From assembly GCA_050246915.1 (NCBI GenBank), contig JBFWVD010000108.1, forward strand, positions 1 to 13,751: 13,751 nt of DNA, in the 5' to 3' direction. Of the stretch, positions 1-12,184 are shown in pieces (the stretch's first letter is position 1; every line of letters starts with the position of its first letter). The position numbers were made by a program, and so were the translations under genes. Source of the stretch: JBFWVD01 sp050246915. GTDB lineage: Bacteria > Actinomycetota > Acidimicrobiia > Acidimicrobiales > Ilumatobacteraceae. The notes beneath the pieces are model-generated. The model was not told the origin of the DNA. It ran no database searches and saw nothing but the letters and a program-made list of their open reading frames with translations.

Positions 1-32
1 GTGCGATCGAGGGGGAACTCTCGCTTTGCCAT
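1..32 (-). CDS. fusA: Elongation factor G, N-terminal fragment (cut by window edge)
   Basis: Only the first ten codons are present; they read MAKREFPLDR, which matches the usual start of bacterial EF-G just before its G1 GTP-binding loop. EF-G is the GTPase that moves tRNAs and mRNA through the ribosome after peptide bond formation. Its place 107 nt after rpsG fits the classical str operon order rpsL-rpsG-fusA. The ATG is at 32-30, preceded by a purine-rich stretch with only a weak Shine-Dalgarno match. The call rests on a short peptide plus synteny; the rest of the gene lies outside the window. Confidence 0.85.
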   Translation of the reverse strand, partial: MAKREFPLDR

Positions 33-87
33 CTCTTCGTCGTCTTTCGTTCTGCGTCTTTGTCGACAGAGGGTCGGACATGCGAAC

Positions 88-108
88 GACCGGGCACGGA
101 GCCCGGTT
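88..108 (-). other. Hairpin in the rpsG-fusA spacer
   Basis: The 107-nt gap between rpsG and fusA contains a 7-bp GC-rich inverted repeat (ACCGGGC at 89-95, GCCCGGT at 101-107) with a 5-nt loop, extendable by one G-U pair. No T-run follows on the minus strand, so a terminator is unlikely. An RNA processing or stability element is possible. I see no convincing promoter in the gap. Confidence 0.4.
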
Positions 109-139
109 CGTCAGCAGGTCGCTGTGGTGATGCCGGTGA

Positions 140-610
140 TTACCAGCGGTAGTGGGCGAAGGCCTTGTTGGACTCCGCCATCTTCTGGAGATCGTCGCGC
201 CGCTTGATGGCCGCGCCCACGCCGTTCGAGGCGTCGAGCAGCTCGTTGGCCAAGCGCAGTGCCATGGTCTTCTCGCGACGCTGGCGGGAGAACCCGACGA
301 TCCAGCGGATGGCGAGGGTGTTGGCACGACGGGGGCGCACCTCGACCGGAACCTGGTAGGTCGCGCCACCGACGCGACGGCTGCGCACCTCGAGCGGGGG
401 CTTGACGTTGTCGATGGCGCGCTTCAAGGTGGCGATCGGCTCGGCAGCCGTCTTCTCCTCGATGATCTTCAGGGCGTCGTAGACGATGTTCTCGGCGAGC
501 GAACGCTTGCCGCGCAGCAGAACCTTGTTGACCAACTGGGTGACCAGCACCGAGCGGTAGATCGGGTCGGGGTTGAGCTCCCGACGAGGAGCCGGACCTT
601 TACGCGGCAT
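140..610 (-). CDS. rpsG: 30S ribosomal protein S7
   Basis: A 156-residue protein, the normal length for bacterial S7. S7 is a primary binder of the 3' major domain of 16S rRNA and nucleates assembly of the 30S head; it also lies near the E-site tRNA. The N-terminus MPRKGPAPRR and the internal stretches RSRRVGGATYQVPVEV and RRANTLAIRWIV are family hallmarks, and the protein is rich in Arg and Lys. The ATG at 610-608 lies 3 nt after the rpsL stop codon, with an AGGA-type ribosome binding site inside the end of rpsL, so translation is probably coupled. In E. coli S7 is the autogenous repressor of the str operon; whether that holds here cannot be seen. Confidence 0.98.
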   Translation of the reverse strand: MPRKGPAPRRELNPDPIYRSVLVTQLVNKVLLRGKRSLAENIVYDALKIIEEKTAAEPIATLKRAIDNVKPPLEVRSRRVGGATYQVPVEVRPRRANTLAIRWIVGFSRQRREKTMALRLANELLDASNGVGAAIKRRDDLQKMAESNKAFAHYRW

Positions 611-613
611 GGA

Positions 614-985
614 TCACTTGTCCTTCTTGGCGCCGTAACGGCTACGGCTCTGCTTACGGTTCTTCACCCCAGAGGCATCGAGCGTGCCGCGGATGATCTT
701 GTAGCGCACACCGGGGAGGTCCTTCACACGACCGCCGCGGACGAGCACGATCGAGTGCTCCTGGAGGTTGTGGCCCTCACCGGGGATGTAGGCCGTGACC
801 TCCATGCCGCTCGACAGGCGCACACGGGCGACCTTGCGGAGAGCGGAGTTCGGCTTCTTCGGGGTGGTCGTGTAGACGCGAGTGCACACCCCACGGCGCT
901 GCGGAGCGCCCTTCAGCGCAGGAGTCTTGGTCTTGCTCGACTTGCTCTGCCGACCCTTGCGGACCAGCTGTTGAATGGTGGGCAC
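614..985 (-). CDS. rpsL: 30S ribosomal protein S12
   Basis: A 123-residue protein of normal S12 length. S12 sits at the decoding centre of the 30S subunit and governs tRNA selection accuracy. The hallmark stretches TPKKPNSALRKVARV and PGEGHNLQEHS are present. Lys43 and Lys88, the positions where substitutions classically give streptomycin resistance, are both lysine, so the protein is of the sensitive type. The start is GTG at 985, with GAGGT five nt upstream; the reading MPTIQQLVRKGRQ is the expected N-terminus. It is first in a probable rpsL-rpsG-fusA unit, with a 268-nt upstream spacer that holds a candidate promoter, hairpins and repeats. Confidence 0.98.
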   Translation of the reverse strand: MPTIQQLVRKGRQSKSSKTKTPALKGAPQRRGVCTRVYTTTPKKPNSALRKVARVRLSSGMEVTAYIPGEGHNLQEHSIVLVRGGRVKDLPGVRYKIIRGTLDASGVKNRKQSRSRYGAKKDK

Positions 986-1004
986 GCGTTACCTCAACGA
1001 TGAC

Positions 1005-1022
1005 GAGACCGCCATGGGTCTC
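1005..1022 (-). other. Small hairpin just before the rpsL ribosome binding site
   Basis: GAGACC (1005-1010) and GGTCTC (1017-1022) form a 6-bp stem with a 6-nt loop, about 10 nt upstream of the GAGG ribosome binding site of rpsL. It could affect access to the start region. It may also be chance. Confidence 0.35.
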
Positions 1023-1041
1023 TGGACGAACTGGCTGAACG

Positions 1042-1104
1042 GTGTTGCTGCGACTCGTGTTGCTGGGCCGCCGTGTTACTGGGCCGCGGTGTTGATGCGA
1101 CTCG
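1042..1104 (-). repeat. Four-unit ~16-nt tandem repeat in the rpsL leader
   Basis: On the plus strand GTGTT recurs at 1042, 1057, 1073 and 1089 (spacings 15, 16, 16). Each is followed by a related tail: the inner two share CTGGGCCGC with one change (TTGCTG versus TTACTG), and the outer two share TGCGACTC. On the minus strand every unit ends in a CAACAC- or TAACAC-like motif. The array lies in the probable 5' untranslated region of rpsL. Function unknown; it could be a repeated protein-binding site or slippage-derived sequence. Confidence 0.7.
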
Positions 1105-1115
1105 ATCTTGTTGCG

Positions 1116-1160
1116 TCGGGCCTCGAGGAGCCCGAACTGCGCGACGCCCGTACCCGGGCG
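1116..1160 (-). other. Two hairpins in the upstream rpsL leader
   Basis: Two inverted repeats stand side by side: TCGGGC/GCCCGA (1116-1121 and 1130-1135, 8-nt loop) and CGCCCG/CGGGCG (1145-1150 and 1155-1160, 4-nt loop). They fall directly downstream of the candidate rpsL promoter and would be at the 5' end of its transcript. No U-run follows either. Confidence 0.45.
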
Positions 1161-1173
1161 CAAGCGACGTCAG

Positions 1174-1203
1174 AGGTTATGTGGCCGGGGGGAGGTGGGG
1201 CAA
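1174..1203 (-). promoter_or_regulatory. Candidate housekeeping-sigma promoter for rpsL-rpsG-fusA
   Basis: On the minus strand TTGCCC (1203-1198) is followed after 18 nt by TAACCT (1179-1174). This fits a -35/-10 pair with the TAnnnT form common in actinobacteria. A transcript would start near 1167 and have a leader of about 180 nt. The -35 lies inside the hairpin at 1192-1229. Called from motif and spacing only. Confidence 0.45.
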
Positions 1204-1229
1204 CCTGACAGGGCAGGTCGACCCACCTC
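1192..1229 (-). terminator. Long hairpin after rpoC, possible terminator without U-run
   Basis: An outer 8-bp stem (GAGGTGGG 1192-1199, CCCACCTC 1222-1229) continues after a single mismatch into an inner 7-bp stem (CAACCTG 1201-1207, CAGGTCG 1214-1220, with one G-U pair) and a 6-nt loop. It begins 24 nt after the rpoC stop codon, a normal place for a terminator. The downstream flank on the minus strand is C-rich, not T-rich, so efficiency is uncertain. Confidence 0.5.
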
Positions 1230-1253
1230 TCCGATCGGCTCAGACGGGTGAGG

Positions 1254-8767
<7,514 letters not shown>

Positions 8768-8796
8768 GAACTACTCCTCTGGAGCGGGCTGGACCG

Positions 8797-8849
8797 GAAA
8801 CAGGGCGCGCTGCAGAACCGGAAAAATGGGACGACAGAAACAGGCGCGC
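8797..8849. repeat. Short imperfect direct repeat in the rpoB leader
   Basis: GAAACAGGGCGCGC at 8797-8810 recurs as GAAACAGGCGCGC at 8837-8849, one base shorter. A second pair, GGACCGGAAA (8791) and GAACCGGAAA (8815), interleaves with it. Both lie between the rpoB ribosome binding site and the candidate proximal promoter. No function is evident. Confidence 0.5.
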
Positions 8850-8862
8850 ACGGCAACCGGGG

Positions 8863-8891
8863 ATGTTATCCCCAGGGGCGCACCAATTCAA
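8863..8891 (-). promoter_or_regulatory. Candidate proximal rpoB promoter (P2) with inverted repeat over the -10
   Basis: On the minus strand TTGAAT (8891-8886) and TAACAT (8868-8863) are separated by exactly 17 nt, a near-ideal housekeeping promoter. The start point would be near 8856, giving a leader of about 90 nt to the rpoB GTG. A perfect 6-bp inverted repeat (GGGGAT 8859-8864, ATCCCC 8868-8873) is centred on the -10, and an adjacent palindrome CCCCAGGGG follows at 8870-8878. These could be an operator or chance GC symmetry. The -35 overlaps the element shared with the rplK leader. Confidence 0.5.
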
Positions 8892-8922
8892 CACCTCCGA
8901 CGAGTTCCCCTGAGGGCTCGTC
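8880..8922 (-). promoter_or_regulatory. Leader element shared with rplK, rpoB copy
   Basis: Read on the minus strand, the blocks CGAGCCC, GGAACT, CGGAGG and GAATTGGTGC occur in this order, with gaps of 5, 3 and 4 nt. The same four blocks occur in the same order and orientation before rplK, at 12185-12224, with gaps of 5, 4 and 2 nt. GACGAG/CTCGTC (8899-8904 and 8917-8922) can form a hairpin within this copy. It could be a leader-RNA motif or a DNA site; nothing here identifies its ligand. Confidence 0.55.
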
Positions 8923-8944
8923 ATCGGCGCTTCCGATCCGCCGC

Positions 8945-8974
8945 AGGGTAAACATCGATGACTAGGGGCGTCAA
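8945..8974 (-). promoter_or_regulatory. Candidate distal rpoB promoter (P1)
   Basis: TTGACG (8974-8969) and TACCCT (8950-8945) on the minus strand are separated by 18 nt. The -35 matches five of six consensus bases, and the -10 has the actinobacterial TAnnnT form. A transcript would start near 8938 with a leader of about 170 nt that includes the shared element at 8880-8922. It lies just after the rplL terminator, as expected if rpoBC is expressed independently. Confidence 0.5.
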
Positions 8975-8981
8975 CGTTCGA

Positions 8982-8996
8982 GGTGGAAAATCCACC
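8982..8996. other. Short inverted repeat between rplL terminator and rpoB P1
   Basis: GGTGGA (8982-8987) and TCCACC (8991-8996) form a 6-bp inverted repeat with an AAA centre. It sits between the terminator T-run and the candidate distal rpoB promoter, just upstream of its -35. It could be an operator or upstream element; no proof. Confidence 0.35.
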
Positions 8997-8998
8997 GT

Positions 8999-9042
8999 GA
9001 AGAAAAGTGATGTGGCCCGGCGGTAACCGCCGGGCCACATCA
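8999..9042 (-). terminator. Intrinsic terminator of the rplJ-rplL unit
   Basis: A perfect 17-bp inverted repeat (9008-9024 and 9026-9042), very GC-rich, is followed on the minus strand by C-TTTT-C-TT (9007-9000). It stands about 30 nt after the rplL stop codon. This is the best intrinsic terminator in the window and separates the ribosomal protein genes from rpoBC. E. coli has a partial attenuator at the same place; this one looks stronger, though readthrough cannot be judged by eye. Confidence 0.88.
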
Positions 9043-9045
9043 ACC

Positions 9046-9064
9046 GGCCTCGACGAGCGAGGCC
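9046..9064 (-). other. Hairpin immediately after rplL, upstream of the terminator
   Basis: GGCCTCG (9046-9052) and CGAGGCC (9058-9064) form a perfect 7-bp stem with a 5-nt loop, between the rplL stop and the terminator. It makes a tandem hairpin pair with the terminator stem. It may protect the rplL mRNA 3' end or be an RNase processing site, as the rplL-rpoB spacer of E. coli is. Confidence 0.5.
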
Positions 9065-9071
9065 GACAAGA

Positions 9072-9446
9072 TCACTTGATCTCGATGTTGGCGCCAGCGC
9101 CCTCGAGCTCGGCCTTGGCCTTCTCGGCGTCTTCCTTCGACACCTTCTCGAGCACGGCCTTCGGGGCAGCGTCGACGAGGTCCTTGGCTTCCTTCAGGCC
9201 GAGCTTGGTGAGTTCGCGCACGACCTTGATGACCTGGATCTTCTGCGCACCGGCGCTGGCCAGGATCACGTCGAACTCACTCTGCTCCTCGACCTCGGCG
9301 GCAGCGCCACCGGCGGGGGCGGCAGCAGCCACGGCCACGGGGGCGGCCGCGGTGACGCCGAACTTCTCTTCGAAGGCGCTCAGGAGCTCGCTGAGCTCCA
9401 GGACCGTCATGCTGGCGATTGCTTCGAGAATCTCGTCTTTGCTCAT
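9072..9446 (-). CDS. rplL: 50S ribosomal protein L7/L12
   Basis: A 124-residue acidic protein, normal length for L7/L12. It forms the flexible stalk dimers that recruit and stimulate translational GTPases on the large subunit. The expected three parts are present: an N-terminal dimerisation helix region (about 1-31), an Ala/Pro/Gly-rich hinge (about 33-52), and a globular C-terminal domain with the conserved KIQVIKVVRELTKLGLKEAK segment that contacts EF-Tu and EF-G. The ATG at 9446 is preceded by AGGAG eight nt away. It follows rplJ by 27 nt, so L10 and L12 are made together, and it is followed by two hairpins and a terminator. Confidence 0.99.
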   Translation of the reverse strand: MSKDEILEAIASMTVLELSELLSAFEEKFGVTAAAPVAVAAAAPAGGAAAEVEEQSEFDVILASAGAQKIQVIKVVRELTKLGLKEAKDLVDAAPKAVLEKVSKEDAEKAKAELEGAGANIEIK

Positions 9447-9473
9447 TGTCGTATCTCCTTGTTGCGAAAGTGG

Positions 9474-10013
9474 TCAGGCGGCGGCGGAGCCGACTCCGCC
9501 TTGGTCGATGAGGGCCTTGAGGCCATATGCGAAGTTGCGGGGCAGCGCCTGGAGCAGGCCAGCGGTCTTGACCAGCGGGGCCTGGAAGGCACCGGCGATC
9601 TGGGCGAGGAGCACCTCGCGGCTGGGCAGATCGGCGAGGGCGGTCACTTGAGCGGCGTCGAGCACCTTCGTGCCCAACACACCACCCTTGACCACCAGCG
9701 CCGGGTTGGTCCTGGCGAAATCACGCAACGCCTTGGCGACTGCAGCAGCATCGCCGGTGACGAATGCGATGGCGGTCGGCCCGGTCAGCAGGGCGTCGGC
9801 TCCGCTGATGCCTTCTTCGGCAGCGGCACGACGCACGAGCGTGTTCTTGTACACCTTGTATTCGGCGCCAGCGGGACGCAGCGCCCGGCGAAGTTCGCCG
9901 AGAGCCTTGACGCTCATGCCTCGATAGTCGGTGAGCAGCACGGCGTTGGACGCAGCGAAGTACTCACGCACCTCGGCAACCACCGCCACCTTCTCTGGTC
10001 TGGGGTTCTCCAT
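9474..10013 (-). CDS. rplJ: 50S ribosomal protein L10
   Basis: A 179-residue protein of usual L10 length. It anchors the L7/L12 dimers to 23S rRNA near L11. Characteristic segments are AVLLTDYRGMSVKALGELRR near the N-terminus and YKVYKNTLVRRA, which form the rRNA-binding domain; the C-terminal part carries the helix that binds L12 dimers and ends in a small Gly/Ala tail. The ATG at 10013 has a strong GAGGAGG site four nt upstream. In many bacteria L10, alone or with L12, represses its own mRNA through a structured leader; the 278-nt spacer before this gene holds four clear hairpins. Confidence 0.98.
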   Translation of the reverse strand: MENPRPEKVAVVAEVREYFAASNAVLLTDYRGMSVKALGELRRALRPAGAEYKVYKNTLVRRAAAEEGISGADALLTGPTAIAFVTGDAAAVAKALRDFARTNPALVVKGGVLGTKVLDAAQVTALADLPSREVLLAQIAGAFQAPLVKTAGLLQALPRNFAYGLKALIDQGGVGSAAA

Positions 10014-10019
10014 CACACC

Positions 10020-10283
10020 TCCTCGAGTTGAATCAGGTTCCCGGCACAGTGCCGAAAACGACGAACGGGTGCTCGCACGCGCGGCGAACACCCGAAACTC
10101 TCAGGAAGTTCACCTCGTCCAGCGATTCGGTCGAGCCGAGTCATTACGCCGATCGGATACGAGATCCGTGTGGCACTGGAGGTCTGCGGTGAGCAGATGC
10201 AGTTGTGACCGGTCGAACCTACCGGTCGACGCCAACGCCGACCAAATCGGGCCGAACGAAGTAGCGGTCTCCGACCGCGACTC
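10020..10283 (-). promoter_or_regulatory. Structured rplJ leader, probable L10 autoregulatory region
   Basis: The spacer of 278 nt before rplJ has no gene but several inverted repeats: GCGGTC/GACCGC (10264-10278, extendable past one mismatch to about 10259-10283), GACCGGT/ACCGGTC (10207-10227), an 11-bp stem (10066-10076 with 10084-10094, one G-U) and CGGCA/TGCCG (10042-10054). L10 leaders are a known regulatory RNA class at this place, and the GGAGACCGC segment of the first hairpin resembles their AGAC-containing bulge as I remember it. The exact class membership is inferred. I found no convincing promoter, only a weak TTGGTC/TAGGTT pair with a 19-nt spacer. Confidence 0.45.
10066..10094 (-). 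other. 11-bp hairpin in the rplJ leader
   Basis: CGGGTGCTCGC (10066-10076) and GCGAACACCCG (10084-10094) pair over 11 bp, one of them a G-U on the RNA strand, with a 7-nt loop. No T-run follows. It is the strongest single stem in the rplJ leader and sits about 55 nt before the ATG. Confidence 0.6.
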
Positions 10284-10291
10284 AGCAAGGC

Positions 10292-10831
10292 CTAAGCGGT
10301 CTGCCCATCCAGCCATCGCTGTACGGCGGGCAGCAAGGTGGCCAGCGCGATGGCACCGGCCACGGCGACGCCGATGCCAGCAGCAAGCAGTGCCTCGACC
10401 GCAATGGCGCACACGACTCCGCCGGCCATCATCGACACCCCCGAGCCGATCAAGACCCCTCTACCGGTCCGACTGGAGTTGAGGGTCGAGGTCGCCTTGC
10501 CGGCGACGCCCTTGGCCCGATCGAGCGCGCGCTCGGCCCACACGAACTCGGTGGCCAAGACGGCGAGACCGACGATCACCACGACCACGCCAGGTCCGGG
10601 GAGCACCAGCATCGCCGCGCCCGCAGCCATCACGGCGACGCCGAGCACCGCCACGGCGGTGCGGCGAGCGTTACGGCCGATGAAGCGCACGATGATGGCC
10701 GGACCGCGCAGGCCGAACCGACGCCAGCGCTCCGGCGCGACGATGGCCGCGATCTCCACATCGGAGAGGCGGCCATCGTGGTTCAGATCAATGGGTCCGT
10801 TCGGGACGGAAGGATCATGTTGCCCAGGCAT
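10292..10831 (-). CDS. PGPGW-type multi-pass membrane protein with EF-hand-like loop
   Basis: A 179-residue protein not needed for transcription or translation, lying between rplA and rplJ. Hydrophobic segments at about 58-77, 80-98, 125-145 and 147-170 predict four membrane helices. LPGPG (77-81) followed by a hydrophobic run and LATEFVWAERAL (92-103) matches the PGPGW putative transmembrane family, with Val in place of the Trp. The N-terminal, presumably cytoplasmic part contains DLNHDGRLSDVE (15-26), which fits the 12-residue EF-hand loop exactly: Asp, Asn, Asp, Gly, Leu and Glu stand at positions 1, 3, 5, 6, 8 and 12. The family's function is unknown to me. No Shine-Dalgarno precedes the ATG, but TATCGT lies six nt upstream, so a leaderless mRNA is possible. 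The ORF is open and in-frame throughout, with codon use like its neighbours. Confidence 0.85.
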   Translation of the reverse strand: MPGQHDPSVPNGPIDLNHDGRLSDVEIAAIVAPERWRRFGLRGPAIIVRFIGRNARRTAVAVLGVAVMAAGAAMLVLPGPGVVVVIVGLAVLATEFVWAERALDRAKGVAGKATSTLNSSRTGRGVLIGSGVSMMAGGVVCAIAVEALLAAGIGVAVAGAIALATLLPAVQRWLDGQTA

Positions 10832-10837
10832 GCGCTG

Positions 10838-10843
10838 ACGATA
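10838..10843 (-). promoter_or_regulatory. Possible -10 element for a leaderless membrane-protein mRNA
   Basis: TATCGT on the minus strand fits TAnnnT and ends six nt before the ATG at 10831, so transcription would start at or next to the start codon. There is no good -35. A small hairpin (GGGCT/AGCCC, 10846-10858) lies just upstream. Leaderless mRNAs are common in actinobacteria, and the absence of a ribosome binding site supports the idea. Confidence 0.35.
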
Positions 10844-10900
10844 CGGGGCTCGAAGCCCTCACGCAGCGCGGGACCAGCCTCGGATCGAGGCGACCGTGGC

Positions 10901-11602
10901 TCAGGCGTCGAGGGAGGGCTTGAGGCGGTTGGTGTCGACCTTGATGCCGGGGCCCATGGTGGACGAGACCGTCACGGTGCGCACGTACTTGCCCTTGGCC
11001 GCAGCAGGCTTGGCACGCTGCAGTTCGTCGACCACGGCGAAGAAGTTGGCCGAGAGCGCCTCGGGGGCGAAGCTGGCCTTGCCGATCGGCACGTGGATGT
11101 TGCCGTAGCGATCGGTGCGGTACTCGACCTTGCCGCCCTTGAACTCGGCGACGGCGCGAGCGACGTCGGTGGTGACGGTGCCGGTCTTGGGGTTCGGCAT
11201 CAGGCCACGCGGTCCGAGGGCCCGGCCGAGCTTGCCGACCATCGGCATGAGGTCGGGGGTGGCGATGGCGACATCGAAGTCGAAGAACCCGCCCTCGACC
11301 TTGGCGGCGAGATCGTCGGCTCCGACATGATCGGCACCGGCTTCGCGGGCGGCGATGGCTGCCTCGCCGGCGGCGAACACCGCGACCCGCACGTCCTTGC
11401 CGGTACCGGAGGGGAGCCCAACGGTGCCGCGGACGATCTGATCGGCCTTACGGGGATCGACGCCGAGGCGAACAGCCAGCTCGATCGACTCGTCGAACTT
11501 GGCGGTCGCCAGGCTCTTGACGAGGTCGAGGGCCTCGCTCGGAGTGAACAGTTGCATGCGATCGAAACGCTTTGCGGCGTCCGCGTACTTCTTTCCTGCC
11601 AT
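10901..11602 (-). CDS. rplA: 50S ribosomal protein L1
   Basis: A 233-residue protein of standard L1 length. L1 forms the mobile L1 stalk of the large subunit and helps release E-site tRNA. The signature LGPRGLMPNPKTGTVT, near residue 130, is intact, and the N-terminus MAGKKYADAAKRFDR is typical. The ATG at 11602 is preceded by GAGGGAG about six nt away. It lies 93 nt after rplK; that spacer holds an AC-rich stretch and no clear regulatory site. In E. coli L1 represses translation of the rplK-rplA mRNA by binding its leader; the rplK leader here has a strong hairpin, but L1 binding cannot be judged by eye. Confidence 0.99.
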   Translation of the reverse strand: MAGKKYADAAKRFDRMQLFTPSEALDLVKSLATAKFDESIELAVRLGVDPRKADQIVRGTVGLPSGTGKDVRVAVFAAGEAAIAAREAGADHVGADDLAAKVEGGFFDFDVAIATPDLMPMVGKLGRALGPRGLMPNPKTGTVTTDVARAVAEFKGGKVEYRTDRYGNIHVPIGKASFAPEALSANFFAVVDELQRAKPAAAKGKYVRTVTVSSTMGPGIKVDTNRLKPSLDA

Positions 11603-11695
11603 GACGGCTCCCTCAGCTTTCTGGTCGACGTCCGGGCGAGGTCATCCCGGCACGCGTGGTGATGTGTTGTTGTTCGAACGCCGAACCGGTGCGGC

Positions 11696-12124
11696 TCAGC
11701 CCTCGACCTTGAGGCCCATCGAACGGGCGGTGCCGCGGACCTGCTGCTTGGCAGCTTCGAGGTCGTTGGCGTTCAGGTCGGGCATCTTGATCTTGGCGAC
11801 GTCTTCGATCTGGGCTTCGGTGACCTTGCCGACGGTGGTCTTACCCGGCGTGGTCGAACCCTTGTCCAACCCGATCGCCTGGCGCAGCAGCACCGGCGTG
11901 GGCGGGGTCTTGAGGACGAAGGTGAAGCTGCGGTCCTCGTAGACGGTGATCTCGACGGGGACGACGGTCCCGACCTGCGACTCGGTTGCCGCGTTGTAGG
12001 CCTTGACGAACTCCATGATCGGAACGCCGTGGGGGCCGAGGGCGGTACCCACCGGCGGTGCCGGTGTGGCCTTGCCGGCCGGGATCTGGATCTTGACGAC
12101 GGCCGTGACCTTCTTCTTGGCCAT
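11696..12124 (-). CDS. rplK: 50S ribosomal protein L11
   Basis: A 142-residue protein of usual L11 length. L11 binds the GTPase-associated centre of 23S rRNA and contacts EF-G, release factors and RelA. The N-terminal domain has the proline-rich loop PAPPVGTALG (21-30); most L11 proteins have Pro at the position of Thr27. The C-terminal RNA-binding domain (about 75-142) includes the conserved GKVTEAQIEDVAKIKMPDLN. The ATG at 12124 was chosen over an upstream TTG at 12139 because AGAGGA lies six nt before it and MAKKKVTAVVK is the family N-terminus. The 120-nt leader contains a hairpin and an element shared with the rpoB leader. Confidence 0.99.
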   Translation of the reverse strand: MAKKKVTAVVKIQIPAGKATPAPPVGTALGPHGVPIMEFVKAYNAATESQVGTVVPVEITVYEDRSFTFVLKTPPTPVLLRQAIGLDKGSTTPGKTTVGKVTEAQIEDVAKIKMPDLNANDLEAAKQQVRGTARSMGLKVEG

Positions 12125-12184
12125 GGGTGTTCCTCTCAAACGTGCGCGAAGCGACCGGAAAGTCTGGCCGCTGGAATGGGTCCG

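Noticed and set aside
152..1003. Plus-strand ORF spanning the complement of rpsG and rpsL
   Set aside because: Antisense to two certain ribosomal protein genes and running through their junction; no ribosome binding site or domain.
10778..11662. Plus-strand ORF opposite rplA
   Set aside because: Antisense shadow of rplA extended into flanking spacers; composition is that of complemented GC-rich coding sequence.
11603..11695. AC-rich stretch in the rplK-rplA spacer as a possible regulatory repeat
   Set aside because: The CAACAACAACAC run is short, has no partner sequence nearby, and resembles ordinary unstructured leader sequence.
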